39,324 nt of DNA from an uncultured Eubacterium sp. (GCA_910577295.1 CAJTLS010000006.1:60068-99391); one strand, 5' to 3'. Numbered from the stretch's first letter, positions 1-9,793 are shown. The notes: a model not told the origin generated them from the sequence alone. Program-made: numbers and translations.

Positions 1-3000
1 CCCGGAAAAACCTGCTTCATCGGCTGGCGCTCCGTCTCACCATCCGGCTTTTGCTCACAGAGAAACACATCTCTGTCCGTTCCACTGTAATATTGAACAA
101 GCACCGTATTTTCAATCTCATGGGGTACATTCACTTTATTGATATAGTCTTTCATAAACGCCAGAATAAGCCCCTCGCCGGCACATTTTCCCAAGCTGAG
201 TTCAACAAATTCTTTCAGTTTTCCAGTAAACGTCTTCTGCTTACGATAATAACGTAAAGCGGCCAAAACCATAACCAAATCCTTTTCATAGCGCGCTTCT
301 TTCTCGATAAGAACAAAAAGTTCTTCGGACAACTCAGTTCGCTCTACCACATATTCATAAGCATATCGGGATAAAAATGCTTTTGCCAGCATACGGTTAT
401 CGCCTTTTTCGTAATATTCCTGATACAAAGGTACATATTCCGTCAAATCGGCGTCAACAAAAAGAAGTTGCGCCAGCAGCCGTTCATCCGCCTCTTCGCC
501 CATTTCCACTTCCGGCATTTTCCGGCAGATACGATAAATCGAAGCCATCGTGGCAACATCTCCCATATAATAGCGGAGCAGATATTCCATCGCCGCCTTT
601 TCATAATGCTCTTTCCGATATAAATGGAACGCCCATTTCAACAGTAGCGGCTCAAATTCACTGGTATTTTTTTGTATCAGTTCCGTCACCAGCATCGAAA
701 GCGCATTGAGCTCACATTGCTCCACTCCTCCCCGGCATAACATCGCCGTAGCCTTATCAAACATACCCTGATATATACAGTCTGCCGCAACGTCTCCGAG
801 ACGCTCTCGTTTCATCTTATCCGAATCTATATTATCTAAAATTTCTAACAACAGCGGTATATTTTTTGTCTCCCGATAATAATCATACAGACACAACAAC
901 ACTCTCTGCTGCATATACTCCCGCAGTTTTTTGCGCTTTAATACTCGATGGAGAACTTCTGCATGCTGCTCGTCTATTTTCGCCATCCGCTCAGCCTTTG
1001 CCGCCAGATGAATAAGAAGCGGGAGACATTCCGCCCCCTCTTCATAACACTGCCACGCAAAGTTGTCAAAATTAAGCAGACGCTCCATACGGTATTCTAT
1101 CGTCTCTGTGTAATACCGTCCGGTGTCGTCCACAAAATATATTTGTACATTCGGGGTATAGATTGCGACCTGTGTATATCCGTTTTCAAGCGGATAATAA
1201 GTCTCTCCCTCACATTCTTTGTGAACGACAACAACACCGTCCATCTGCTCATTGTCGCACCAAATCCCGTAACTGAACATAATGTGCGACACGTTTACCG
1301 CAACTTCACCGCAAATCTCTTCTCCATCCAAAAGCTCTTCATACAAAACAGCCAGATGTGGAGAGATTCGGCGATGTTCCAATTGATGAAAGGCAAATTC
1401 TTTGATTTGTGTATGATACATCCGGTAAAATTCCGGACGCTCACTGCTATTTTTCACAATGTAGGAATATAAGAAAGCTTTACAAGTCGTATTCAGATGG
1501 TTCTCATACTGAAAGTAGGAAAGTACAGCGTCTGGCAAGCGGGTCACCTTTTCATAATCCATCGTATACATATAGTACTCGAATAAATCGGTCAGCCGGA
1601 GACGCTTGGCGACACCTTTCGCAAACCAAGGAAAATACTTTACGTGACGAATTTCATTTCGTATGAGCATACTGCAGATGGCATGCAGCGTGTCAGTCAT
1701 AACAAAAAAATCGTACAACTGCTGCAAAATGCGAAAGACCGTCTCGTCATAAGAGGGGAGACGCTCTGCCAGAAAACTCACTGCCATGGCAACTTCTTTC
1801 GTCGTCAAATCCCGCTTTAGTCCATAGTCCACCGTATTTACCGTCACCGTATCCAGACTGGCAATCAGCGTGGCGTCCTCTCGATAGGCCTGCATCATCA
1901 CGGAATACAGAAAGGGACTGCAGCTCCCTGCCTCTAACTGTGCACGGACATCTTTTTCCAACAAGCGGAGCGAACGATACCGCTTATCTACCTGCGTGCG
2001 GATATAGGTTATCGAACTCGTCTGATATCCGTTTTCTTCATAAGCTTCTATCAGATGAAGCAGGCGCTCTTTATCCTCTTCCCGTTTCGTATACAACGTC
2101 TTTACGAATTGAATCGTAATGTAGCTTTCGACTTTGGAAGTTTCTTCTCCTAACGGCGGCACTTCCAAATTTTCTGTCTCCTGAAAAAAGGATAAGATAT
2201 CCTCCTCTTCGCAAAGAATAATGGCGATGTAACCTCTCATAGCCAGACTGTATCTGCCGCTCACTTTTTCTAATATGTAGCGGTTACTTTTCAGAAAACT
2301 TTGAAAATTTGTCCTTGTGATTCTCTTTTCCTGAAACGCCAGATACATTTGTATCATAGTAGCGATTGCCGCTTTTTTTGCCCGATTGATTTTACGCTCC
2401 TGTTCCCCCCACTGGTTGTGAGCCTCAATCTGCACAGTCTTCTTCTCATAGGGCGTCTGCAAAATGAGTTGTCCGAAACGGCGCCCTTGCGGCACCTTGT
2501 CCGCTACAATGGTAAATTCTAAAATATCCTGCTTATGTTCAAACTCATCCGTCCACAAAACATGGATATGCGGCTCAATGAAATCCGCGGTACTCGTAAC
2601 ATAAATTCCGGTGTGTCCCCATGTGTTTACCCGTATCCGCAGCGTATCTTGTATGTCCGTTCCATTCAGTTCATACGATATTTGATTGCCGCTCTCATGG
2701 TGAATTTCGAAACGGAGAGATTCTTTTACTTTCATGGCCACCAGAAACTCTTCCATTCCTTGCAGCTTTGTATTTTTCTTCGTCAAATAGTAATATAAAA
2801 TCTTACCGCTCTCGTTGCGGTACAAAAAGGCTTCCTGAAATTTATCGGATAAAAATAAGTCTACCCCGTGCTCGGGATTTTCCTCAATTCTGTCCTGAAG
2901 CGCATGATAATCCCTGACCGCCCCTTTCTCATCCCGCAATTCCGGCGCTACGATACTGATATCATAAGGCACCTGCGCTTCGCCGCAATCAGTCACCAAC

Positions 3001-3284
3001 AAAAGCTCACCCCGCAAATGCTCGCCTGGAGCCAGCTCCTCTGCATTTATTTCCATGGTAAGTTCATTGTCCGTTCCCTCGAAAAACGGAAGAAAATCAA
3101 TATGTACATCTTCTGCTGCCCCAAACCCTTTGAGTCTGCTTCCCCGTACATTTCTCAGAGAAAAAGAATATATCAGGCGTTCTCCGGACACTACTGATAA
3201 TGTCAGCGGCTCTTCCGGCAGCACTAACTCAGGCGTCATATAGATAAAATTTCCTTTGGCAAGGGATAAGATTTTTTCTCTCAT
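1..3284 (-). CDS. DUF5717 family protein, 3' end outside the window
   Basis: A minus-strand frame stays open from the ATG at 3284 to the left edge, giving 1094 codons with no stop, so the C-terminus is missing. The ATG follows AGGAGG at six bases. The protein begins MREKILSLAKGNF. It has no signal peptide or obvious membrane segment. Its first ~300 residues look like beta-rich sandwich domains and the rest is helical and repeat-like, rich in Tyr, Leu and Glu. I recognise it as a DUF5717 protein, a large family of unknown function typical of Lachnospiraceae; the family name is from memory and no function is known. It diverges from the aminotransferase gene across a 150-base promoter region. 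Many short plus-strand frames inside it are shadows. Confidence 0.75.
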   Translation of the reverse strand, partial: MREKILSLAKGNFIYMTPELVLPEEPLTLSVVSGERLIYSFSLRNVRGSRLKGFGAAEDVHIDFLPFFEGTDNELTMEINAEELAPGEHLRGELLLVTDCGEAQVPYDISIVAPELRDEKGAVRDYHALQDRIEENPEHGVDLFLSDKFQEAFLYRNESGKILYYYLTKKNTKLQGMEEFLVAMKVKESLRFEIHHESGNQISYELNGTDIQDTLRIRVNTWGHTGIYVTSTADFIEPHIHVLWTDEFEHKQDILEFTIVADKVPQGRRFGQLILQTPYEKKTVQIEAHNQWGEQERKINRAKKAAIATMIQMYLAFQEKRITRTNFQSFLKSNRYILEKVSGRYSLAMRGYIAIILCEEEDILSFFQETENLEVPPLGEETSKVESYITIQFVKTLYTKREEDKERLLHLIEAYEENGYQTSSITYIRTQVDKRYRSLRLLEKDVRAQLEAGSCSPFLYSVMMQAYREDATLIASLDTVTVNTVDYGLKRDLTTKEVAMAVSFLAERLPSYDETVFRILQQLYDFFVMTDTLHAICSMLIRNEIRHVKYFPWFAKGVAKRLRLTDLFEYYMYTMDYEKVTRLPDAVLSYFQYENHLNTTCKAFLYSYIVKNSSERPEFYRMYHTQIKEFAFHQLEHRRISPHLAVLYEELLDGEEICGEVAVNVSHIMFSYGIWCDNEQMDGVVVVHKECEGETYYPLENGYTQVAIYTPNVQIYFVDDTGRYYTETIEYRMERLLNFDNFAWQCYEEGAECLPLLIHLAAKAERMAKIDEQHAEVLHRVLKRKKLREYMQQRVLLCLYDYYRETKNIPLLLEILDNIDSDKMKRERLGDVAADCIYQGMFDKATAMLCRGGVEQCELNALSMLVTELIQKNTSEFEPLLLKWAFHLYRKEHYEKAAMEYLLRYYMGDVATMASIYRICRKMPEVEMGEEADERLLAQLLFVDADLTEYVPLYQEYYEKGDNRMLAKAFLSRYAYEYVVERTELSEELFVLIEKEARYEKDLVMVLAALRYYRKQKTFTGKLKEFVELSLGKCAGEGLILAFMKDYINKVNVPHEIENTVLVQYYSGTDRDVFLCEQKPDGETERQPMKQVFP

Positions 3285-3310
3285 GCAGAACCTCCTAATC
3301 TTAATTCTAT

Positions 3311-3319
3311 AGTATACCA
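3311..3319 (-). promoter_or_regulatory. extended -10 promoter for the DUF5717 gene
   Basis: On the minus strand TGGTATACT gives an extended -10 (TGn plus TATACT). No convincing -35 lies 17 bases upstream, which fits an extended -10 promoter. The gene's ATG is about 27 bases downstream. Confidence 0.5.
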
Positions 3320-3356
3320 TTTTTTAGAGAACAATGGAATAGTTTTATATTTTAAC

Positions 3357-3385
3357 TTGCGAAAATACTTTGACAGGACTATAAT
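3357..3385 (+). promoter_or_regulatory. sigma-A promoter of the aminotransferase gene
   Basis: TTGCGA (3357-3362) and TATAAT (3380-3385) are 17 bases apart. A TTG at 3385 that would extend the reading frame upstream lies in the -10 box itself, so the real start must be downstream, at 3436. Confidence 0.75.
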
Positions 3386-3435
3386 TGAAAAAAATACGGG
3401 TTCTGCATGGGAAACCTCATCTCAGGGAGAAAAAA

Positions 3436-4527
3436 ATGAAAGCAAAAGAACATTTTCACGGAAGTGATTTAGAAAAAATAGAAAAAAAATATGGCGTACG
3501 CAAAGAGGATATCATCAGTTTTTCGGCTAATGTCAACCCTCTCGGCGTGTCGTTCCGTCTGCGCGACACGCTGACAACGCATATTGACGCCATTACGACA
3601 TATCCGGACAGGGAATATACTTCCCTGCGCAAATGTATTGCCGGTTATGTGGGGACAAACAGTGAAAATATCGTGGTCGGCAACGGTTCCACCGAATTAA
3701 TCTCGCTGTTTATCCAGATTACCCACCCGAAAAAGGCTCTTATCGTCGGCCCAACTTATTCCGAATACGAGCGGGAAGTTTCGCTCGGCGGAGGACGCTC
3801 GCACTATTTCCGACTTACCGAGGCAAGCGAATTTGTTCTGGACACGGCTTCACTGACCGATGAATTATCGCACGATGTTGACCTTCTCATCCTGTGCAAC
3901 CCCAACAACCCGACTTCCTCGGTTATTAAACGGACGCAGATGAGAGATATTTTAGATTTTTGCAAGCGAAAATCCATCACGGTGCTCGTAGACGAAACCT
4001 ATGTGGAATTTACGGAAGAACCAGAGGCAGTGACCGCCGTACCGCTTACCGAATATTACAATAATATTATTATCTTGCGCGGCATTTCCAAGTTTTTTGC
4101 CGCTCCCGGATTGCGCCTCGGATATGCTGTCTGCGGAAACCGCGATTTACTAAAAGAAATCAATCAAAAGAAAAATCCGTGGACTATCAATTCCCTTGCC
4201 GCCATCGCTGGAGAGATTATGTTTACCGACGAGGAGTATATTCGCCAGACAAGGGAATTAATCGCCGGCGAGCGCACACGTATTTACCAACAGTTGGAGG
4301 AATGCCAGAACTATAAACCCTTTTATCCTCATGCTAATTTTGTCCTCATCAAAATTATAAAGGGTAATTTTACGTCAGTAGACGTGTTCGACGCCGCGAT
4401 TCGCAACAATCTTATGATACGCGACTGCTCCTCTTTCCCTTTCCTCAACCATCAGTATCTGCGCTTCTGTTTCATGAAGCCAGAAGATAACGATGCCCTG
4501 TTAAAAGTGCTGTTTTCTATGCATTAG
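3436..4527 (+). CDS. PLP-dependent class I/II aminotransferase (HisC/CobD-like)
   Basis: This 363-residue fold-type I PLP enzyme resembles histidinol-phosphate aminotransferase (HisC) and threonine-phosphate decarboxylase (CobD). The start at 3436 follows AGGGAGA at a suitable distance and lies about 50 bases past the -10. Visible motifs are SANVNPLG near the N-terminus, GNGSTELI (phosphate-binding region), CNPNNPTS, VDETYVEF with the PLP-pyridine Asp186, and SKFFAAPGLRLGY, whose Lys219 should form the Schiff base. Length is normal for the family. It stands alone, with no his or cob neighbours, so the substrate cannot be named; CobD-like and HisC-like paralogues are hard to tell apart. Its end overlaps the convergent sulfotransferase gene by 11 bases. 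Confidence 0.85.
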   Translation: MKAKEHFHGSDLEKIEKKYGVRKEDIISFSANVNPLGVSFRLRDTLTTHIDAITTYPDREYTSLRKCIAGYVGTNSENIVVGNGSTELISLFIQITHPKKALIVGPTYSEYEREVSLGGGRSHYFRLTEASEFVLDTASLTDELSHDVDLLILCNPNNPTSSVIKRTQMRDILDFCKRKSITVLVDETYVEFTEEPEAVTAVPLTEYYNNIIILRGISKFFAAPGLRLGYAVCGNRDLLKEINQKKNPWTINSLAAIAGEIMFTDEEYIRQTRELIAGERTRIYQQLEECQNYKPFYPHANFVLIKIIKGNFTSVDVFDAAIRNNLMIRDCSSFPFLNHQYLRFCFMKPEDNDALLKVLFSMH

Positions 4528-6463
4528 AAACTTTCTTTACAAAGCGTTTTTCGGTTCTGTAAACGACACCGCCATCTGCTTCTAAGTAGATTTCATATTG
4601 GTCGGCCGCCAGAGGGCGAATAGGCAGAGCAAGGTAATACTGAAACGAAGCGAATTTGGACGGCGCTTTCTGCACCGTACCATGGTAATCCATGGCATAT
4701 GTCTGTTTCGTTCCGCGCACCCAGACTTTACCTATCTGGTGGTCTCTTCCATATATCATCAGCATATCTTCATAAAATTGAATCTTGGAAGAAAAATTCT
4801 TAACCGGAGAGGACTGTACCAATGGCCCCTCTTCGCATATTTCCCAATCCCTGTCCTCCGTTCCGATTACGTAGCGGGTCGAAACCGGCATGGACAGGCA
4901 GAAATTCTCAAATGGTACGGAAAACGGGTAGGCTCGGTAAAAAGTTTGCCGAACAAGACAGCGGTTGACGACTTCTTCCGTGCCGTGCGTATATTCCGTT
5001 ATCATTCCGCCATATCCGTCAATTTTCTTTTCAAGGCAGCCGCTCATGGCAAGTACCCTTTCACCGGATAAAATGCCGTTCGAACGGATAATGGATTTGT
5101 CCGTAGCATACTGGTGCTCCAGACGGACGCGCCCATTCTTTTCGTCCAATACATATATTTTCACGTAAGAATTTTCGTCGTCGTCGAAAGACGGCACCGG
5201 ACGTCTTTTACTCCAATGGTTGTCATAGATTATCAGTCTTTTCTCTTCCCCACCCTCATCTTTCAGCATATAGGCAGCGTGCGCCTGATAACAAAACGAC
5301 AGTTCGCCCTCCGGCTGCAAAACCTTTTTCTCGTATTTGGTTCCTTTCCAAAATTCCGTATCACATAAAATCCATTTCAGTTCATTTGTCTGCCAGTCCA
5401 CCTTAATGACTGAATGCAGGTTTCTCATACAAATGATAACGCTGTGGTCTTCTTCCTCATAAGACACTGTATTTACATGCGCCCAGTCAAAATAATCAAA
5501 ATAGGAGTGCTCTGACAATACCTCTTCCAGACAAAGCGTTTTTACAATTTCTCCGGTATCCCTGTCTATTTCAATAATGGCGTCCTCCACCCATTCATTC
5601 ATCGAGCTCGAGGCAGCAATCAGATTTCCGCCCGGTTTCATCTCACATCCGTCGTGATGAATCCCCTCCGGCACATAGTATTCATGATACACTCTCCCCA
5701 GAAAATCCATCTCCTGACAGAGAACAGCGTGTGGATTTGCATAAGAGGGCGCGCAGATATCTCTGACTAAAAACAAAAAACGTCCTCCCGATAACAAAAA
5801 TACGCCATAGGATTTCGGCTTACGGCTGAGATAATAGCGCACCTCTCCCTTTTCATCGAAAACGTAAGGATGTTTCGTATCGCCGCCAAAGACAAACGTC
5901 ATTGGCGTTGCGCTCTCTTCTGTCTTCTCTTCAATGCGTATCATGTTTTCCAATGACTTCGGCAATGGATTCGTCTTGGCATACACTTTTCTTTTCACAC
6001 AGACTTCCCCTTTGTCATCCAGAAACTCAAGCGTGATTTCATTTTCTCTGCCGGCATGCAAATAGAACACCGGAATGCGGTGTCTCGTTGTCCGTTCGGT
6101 AGTCAGTGAGTAATCCCTGCCGTCTTCGAGCGATACTCTCACCGCATAAGGCACTCGCGTTGTCAGTAAAATGAGCGCTGTCAACGGCGCCTGACGATAC
6201 GGATTCAGTACAACCAGCATATGATCTTCCGAATATTTTTTCTTGTCCAACAACGCTTCATAATATTGCTCCAACATAGAAGAAATTCTTGCATGGCTTT
6301 TTTTGATTTCAATCTTTGTGCTAATCTGCTCTGCAAACATTTTCCTGTTTCCCCCACACATACACTCTAACATACGGCATATATCCTGCCCCGACCGCAC
6401 GGCAGCATATGGATTTTTCCAATAATTGCTCCAACGGATTTTTATTTTCTCATACCGTCCCAT
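4517..6463 (-). CDS. Aryl-sulfate sulfotransferase (AssT family)
   Basis: The 648-residue protein belongs to the arylsulfotransferase (ASST) beta-propeller family, which moves sulfate between phenolic compounds without PAPS. Candidate active-site residues are His270 (GIHHDG), His329 (DWAHVNT), Arg347 (CMRNLHSV) and His395 (YQAHAAYM). The 18-residue spacing of His329 and Arg347 equals that of His356 and Arg374 in E. coli AssT, which makes His395 the likely covalent catalytic histidine. No signal peptide is visible, unlike periplasmic AssT. A GTG at 6481 also opens the frame, but the ATG at 6463 follows AGGAGG at seven bases and is preferred. That AGGAGG is one arm of an inverted repeat. The gene lies downstream of clpB on the same strand. 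Confidence 0.85.
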   Translation of the reverse strand: MGRYEKIKIRWSNYWKNPYAAVRSGQDICRMLECMCGGNRKMFAEQISTKIEIKKSHARISSMLEQYYEALLDKKKYSEDHMLVVLNPYRQAPLTALILLTTRVPYAVRVSLEDGRDYSLTTERTTRHRIPVFYLHAGRENEITLEFLDDKGEVCVKRKVYAKTNPLPKSLENMIRIEEKTEESATPMTFVFGGDTKHPYVFDEKGEVRYYLSRKPKSYGVFLLSGGRFLFLVRDICAPSYANPHAVLCQEMDFLGRVYHEYYVPEGIHHDGCEMKPGGNLIAASSSMNEWVEDAIIEIDRDTGEIVKTLCLEEVLSEHSYFDYFDWAHVNTVSYEEEDHSVIICMRNLHSVIKVDWQTNELKWILCDTEFWKGTKYEKKVLQPEGELSFCYQAHAAYMLKDEGGEEKRLIIYDNHWSKRRPVPSFDDDENSYVKIYVLDEKNGRVRLEHQYATDKSIIRSNGILSGERVLAMSGCLEKKIDGYGGMITEYTHGTEEVVNRCLVRQTFYRAYPFSVPFENFCLSMPVSTRYVIGTEDRDWEICEEGPLVQSSPVKNFSSKIQFYEDMLMIYGRDHQIGKVWVRGTKQTYAMDYHGTVQKAPSKFASFQYYLALPIRPLAADQYEIYLEADGGVVYRTEKRFVKKVSNA

Positions 6464-6470
6464 AAGAAAG

Positions 6471-6499
6471 CCTCCTATCACAATATCTATGATAGGAGG
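6471..6499. repeat. perfect 10-bp inverted repeat over the assT ribosome binding site
   Basis: CCTCCTATCA (6471-6480) and TGATAGGAGG (6490-6499) are exact inverted repeats around a nine-base loop. In a minus-strand transcript the downstream arm contains the AGGAGG of the sulfotransferase gene and the upstream arm its exact complement, so folding would hide the ribosome binding site. The repeat also overlaps a possible -10 box, so it could instead be a DNA operator. Confidence 0.8.
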
Positions 6500-6519
6500 T
6501 TAGCAAACTAAAATGTCAA
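6489..6519 (-). promoter_or_regulatory. candidate promoter of the sulfotransferase gene
   Basis: Minus-strand TTGACA (6514-6519) is followed after 19 bases by TATCAT (6489-6494). The spacing is longer than ideal. If this promoter is used, transcription starts inside the inverted repeat and the hairpin would not form; read-through from clpB would include it. Confidence 0.4.
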
Positions 6520-6587
6520 AACATTTCCTTTTTGATGGCACAAATTGGTTATTCCTGTGTCACAAATATGTCTCGGGAGACAAGCTG

Positions 6588-9164
6588 TCAGCGGATTAGC
6601 AACTGCTGCGATTCCACATCCAGCGTCAAGCGCTCTCCGGCCGAAACTTCATCCGCCAATATCTTCTTTGCCAATAGTGTTTCCACGTTTTTCTGCAAAT
6701 ATCGTTTCAGAGGTCTGGCGCCATACGCCGAATCGTAAGCTTGCTGCGTAATAAAATCTCTCGCGGTATCTGTCAGCGACAATTCGAGTTCCTTATCGGC
6801 AATGCGGCGGTTGATATCCGCCAACAATAAGTCAATAATACCGGAAATATTTTCTTTTGTCAGCGGTTTAAACATAATAATCTCATCTAAACGGTTGAGA
6901 AATTCCGGGCGGAAGCTGCTCTTTAACTGCTCCATAACTAACGTCTCGCTCTCTGCCGCCACATTTCCCTCGGCGTCAATGCCCTCCAGCAAATACTCGG
7001 CTCCCAGATTGGACGTCATAATGAGAATCGTATTTTTAAAATCAACCGTGCGGCCTTGCGAGTCCGTCACCCGTCCGTCGTCCAATACCTGCAGCAATAC
7101 ATTAAACACATCTGGATGGGCTTTCTCTATCTCATCAAAAAGTACAACGGAATATGGTTTCCGGCGTACCGCTTCCGTCAGTTGTCCCCCCTCCTCATAG
7201 CCAACATATCCGGGAGGCGCTCCTATCAGGCGTGACACGGAATATTTCTCCATATATTCGCTCATATCAATGCGAACCATATTGGATTCATTGTCAAATA
7301 AACATTCTGCCAGACTCTTGGCAAGTTCTGTCTTGCCTACCCCAGTCGGCCCTAAAAACAGAAAAGAGCCAATCGGTTTGTTCGGATCTTTGATACCGGC
7401 TTTGGAGCGTATAATAGCTTCCGTCACTTTGGTCACTCCGTCCTCCTGCCCAATCACGCGACGGTGAAGTTCCTCATCCAGATGAAGCGTTTTATTTCTC
7501 TCGGATTCGGTCAGCTTGGCAACCGGAATCCCCGTCCAGCGGGAAATAATCTTTGCAATCTCCTCGTCGGTGACACTCTCATGTACCATCGAAAGTTCTC
7601 CCTGCCGCTTTTGCTCTTCCGCCTCCTGCAGCTTCTTCTGCAACTGCGGAAGCTGGCCGTATTGTAATTCTGAAACCAATTCCAGATTGTAATTGCGCTG
7701 CGCCAGCTCAATCTGATTGTTTATATCTTCAATCTGCGTTTTTAGCGTATGCACCTGCTCCAAAGAAGATTTTTCGTTATCCCAACGTGCTTTCTGCCCG
7801 GCAAATTCCTCTCGCAGCTCCGCCAGTTCTTTTTGCAATTCGGCAAGACGCCCCTGACTGAGATTATCCGTTTCCTTTTTTAACGCTACCTCTTCTATTT
7901 CCATCTGCATAATGCGCCGCTGTATTTCATCGAGCTCCGTCGGCAGTGAATCAAGCTCTGTCTTAATAAGGGCACACGCCTCGTCTACCAAATCAATGGC
8001 CTTGTCCGGCAGAAAGCGGTCGCTGATATACCGGTTTGACAACACAGCCGCCGAAACAAGCGCGCCGTCGGTAATCTTTACCCCGTGGAATACCTCATAG
8101 CGGTCTTTTAATCCCCGCAAAATGGATATCGTATCTTCCACTGTCGGCTCTTCTACAAGCACAGGCTGGAAACGCCGCTCGAGCGCCGCATCTTTCTCAA
8201 TATATTGACGGTACTCATCGAGCGTAGTAGCGCCAATACAGTGCAGTTCCCCGCGCGCCAGCATCGGTTTCAACAGATTTCCGGCATCCATGGCGCCATC
8301 CGTCTTTCCCGCCCCGACAATCGTGTGCAGTTCATCAATAAAAAGAATACTCTGCCCATCGCTCTGTTTTATTTCCTCTAACACTGCTTTTAACCGTTCT
8401 TCAAATTCGCCTCGGTATTTGGCTCCGGCAATCAACGCACCCATATCAAGGGAAAACACCTGTTTATCTTTTAACGAATCCGGCACGTCGCCCCTTACAA
8501 TTCTCTGCGCCAGCCCTTCCACTGCTGCCGTCTTGCCGACACCCGGCTCACCGATTAACACCGGATTATTTTTTGTCTTACGCGATAAGATGCGTATCAT
8601 GTTCCGTATCTCGGCGTCACGTCCTATGACGGGGTCCAGTTTTTGCTCTTTCGCGCGCTGCACAAGGTCGGTCGCATATTTTTCGAGACTTTCATAGATA
8701 GCTTCCGGATTATCCGTAGTCACCCTCTGATTGCCGCGCACTTTCGATAATGCCTGCAAAAACCGCTCTCTGTCAATACGCATCTCTTTCCATAAATCTT
8801 TCAACTCTTTTGATGGATGCTTGAGCATACTCAGAAATAGGTGCTCAACTGAAATATATTCGTCGCCCATCTCTTTCGCTTCGCTCTCTGCATAAACAAT
8901 TACTTTATTGAAGTCGTTTGACGGATAAATCTGACCGCCCTCGACTTTCGGCCTCTTTTTAATCAAACCCTCAACCTGAGCCGTCAAAACCTCGGGAGAG
9001 ATATCCATCTTCTGTATGAGCTCCGCCAGCAGACTGCCCTCAATCGTGAGCATTCCGTAAAGCAAATGCTCCTGCGCTATCTCCTGATTACCAAAATCAT
9101 AAACAATTTTACCAACACCGTTTATAATCTCTTCCGCCTTTTGTGTAAACTTCGTACCGCCCAT
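6588..9164 (-). CDS. clpB: ATP-dependent disaggregase ClpB
   Basis: ClpB is the hexameric AAA+ chaperone that pulls aggregated proteins apart with DnaK. The 858-residue protein has the Clp N-domain, a first AAA+ module with GEPGVGKT (Walker A) and the Walker B of LFIDELHT, a long coiled-coil middle domain with repeated Glu/Leu (about residues 390-520), then GPTGVGKT and VLFDEIEKAHPDV in the second module. ClpP-binding loop motifs are absent and the middle domain is full length, so this is ClpB rather than ClpC. A GTG at 9182 extends the frame by six codons, but the ATG at 9164 follows GGGAG at a good distance and gives the usual length. The gene is controlled by a CIRCE element and a strong promoter. 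Confidence 0.97.
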   Translation of the reverse strand: MGGTKFTQKAEEIINGVGKIVYDFGNQEIAQEHLLYGMLTIEGSLLAELIQKMDISPEVLTAQVEGLIKKRPKVEGGQIYPSNDFNKVIVYAESEAKEMGDEYISVEHLFLSMLKHPSKELKDLWKEMRIDRERFLQALSKVRGNQRVTTDNPEAIYESLEKYATDLVQRAKEQKLDPVIGRDAEIRNMIRILSRKTKNNPVLIGEPGVGKTAAVEGLAQRIVRGDVPDSLKDKQVFSLDMGALIAGAKYRGEFEERLKAVLEEIKQSDGQSILFIDELHTIVGAGKTDGAMDAGNLLKPMLARGELHCIGATTLDEYRQYIEKDAALERRFQPVLVEEPTVEDTISILRGLKDRYEVFHGVKITDGALVSAAVLSNRYISDRFLPDKAIDLVDEACALIKTELDSLPTELDEIQRRIMQMEIEEVALKKETDNLSQGRLAELQKELAELREEFAGQKARWDNEKSSLEQVHTLKTQIEDINNQIELAQRNYNLELVSELQYGQLPQLQKKLQEAEEQKRQGELSMVHESVTDEEIAKIISRWTGIPVAKLTESERNKTLHLDEELHRRVIGQEDGVTKVTEAIIRSKAGIKDPNKPIGSFLFLGPTGVGKTELAKSLAECLFDNESNMVRIDMSEYMEKYSVSRLIGAPPGYVGYEEGGQLTEAVRRKPYSVVLFDEIEKAHPDVFNVLLQVLDDGRVTDSQGRTVDFKNTILIMTSNLGAEYLLEGIDAEGNVAAESETLVMEQLKSSFRPEFLNRLDEIIMFKPLTKENISGIIDLLLADINRRIADKELELSLTDTARDFITQQAYDSAYGARPLKRYLQKNVETLLAKKILADEVSAGERLTLDVESQQLLIR

Positions 9165-9275
9165 GCCAAACACTCCCTTCACGATTTAGTATGTGGATAC
9201 AGACGCTTAAAAATTCTTTCAGGCATCTAATCCAATATAATACGCATTGTTATACTTTGTGTAGAACACAGGTAC

Positions 9276-9304
9276 AGTATAGCGCAAGTTGTTAGCACTG
9301 TCAA
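9276..9304 (-). promoter_or_regulatory. sigma-A promoter of clpB
   Basis: Minus strand: consensus TTGACA (9299-9304), a 17-base spacer and TATACT (9276-9281). The predicted leader to the ATG at 9164 is about 100 bases. Confidence 0.9.
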
Positions 9305-9318
9305 TAGGTGAGTGCTAA
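9292..9318. promoter_or_regulatory. CIRCE operator (HrcA site)
   Basis: TTAGCACTG-N9-GAGTGCTAA matches the CIRCE consensus TTAGCACTC-N9-GAGTGCTAA with one mismatch in the left arm. The site covers the -35 box of the clpB promoter and the start of its spacer, so bound HrcA would block RNA polymerase. This predicts heat-shock control by HrcA rather than CtsR. Confidence 0.92.
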
Positions 9319-9499
9319 TTTATAATAATTTTTGCACTCCACCTAAAGATACTCGTCGCTAGATTCCATTCTTGCCCAATTGACGCATGGCCGATGTGGT
9401 TCTGCAGAGCGCCGGAGTATTCCTCGTGTCCTCACAGTAAGGCTTTGTATTGTTTAACAGATAAATCCTCATTTCATACAAGTTACTTCACGTCCTTTC

Positions 9500-9711
9500 T
9501 TACTTTTCAGTGTTCCCATGATTACAAATCCACATCGAATACATAATGGAAAAATTTTTTAACTGTTCTTTTGGGTAGGAGTGCGGCGTCAACTCCTTTA
9601 ATTCTTCCAGCCCCTTTTCCTGCGGTGGGGCAGGTCGGAGATATAGTTGCAGCCGGTCAGTTCTACCATATCTTCAAAATATCTTTGTTCAAGTTGAATT
9701 TGTGTAGGAAC
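9500..9711 (-). pseudogene. frameshifted remnant of a small unknown gene
   Basis: Two minus-strand frames read as protein, end to end. The first (9711 down to about 9600) contains LEQRYFEDMVELTGCNYISD. The second, one frame over, contains EKGLEELKELTPHSYPKEQ and ends at a TAA at 9500. Together they look like one small protein broken by a frameshift near 9610, with no start codon or ribosome binding site. I suspect a cargo gene of a conjugative element but cannot name the family. The stretch 9319-9499 next to it shows nothing I can interpret. Confidence 0.4.
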
Positions 9712-9793
9712 GCAAACTGTTTATTAAACATTTGCATAAAAAAAGCAACAAACCTAATTGGAAAATTGCTTTATATTTTACGCTTTTTGATAT

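Noticed and set aside
51..3243. several short plus-strand frames over the DUF5717 gene
   Set aside because: They lack ribosome binding sites and run antisense to one continuous, well-initiated 1094-codon frame.
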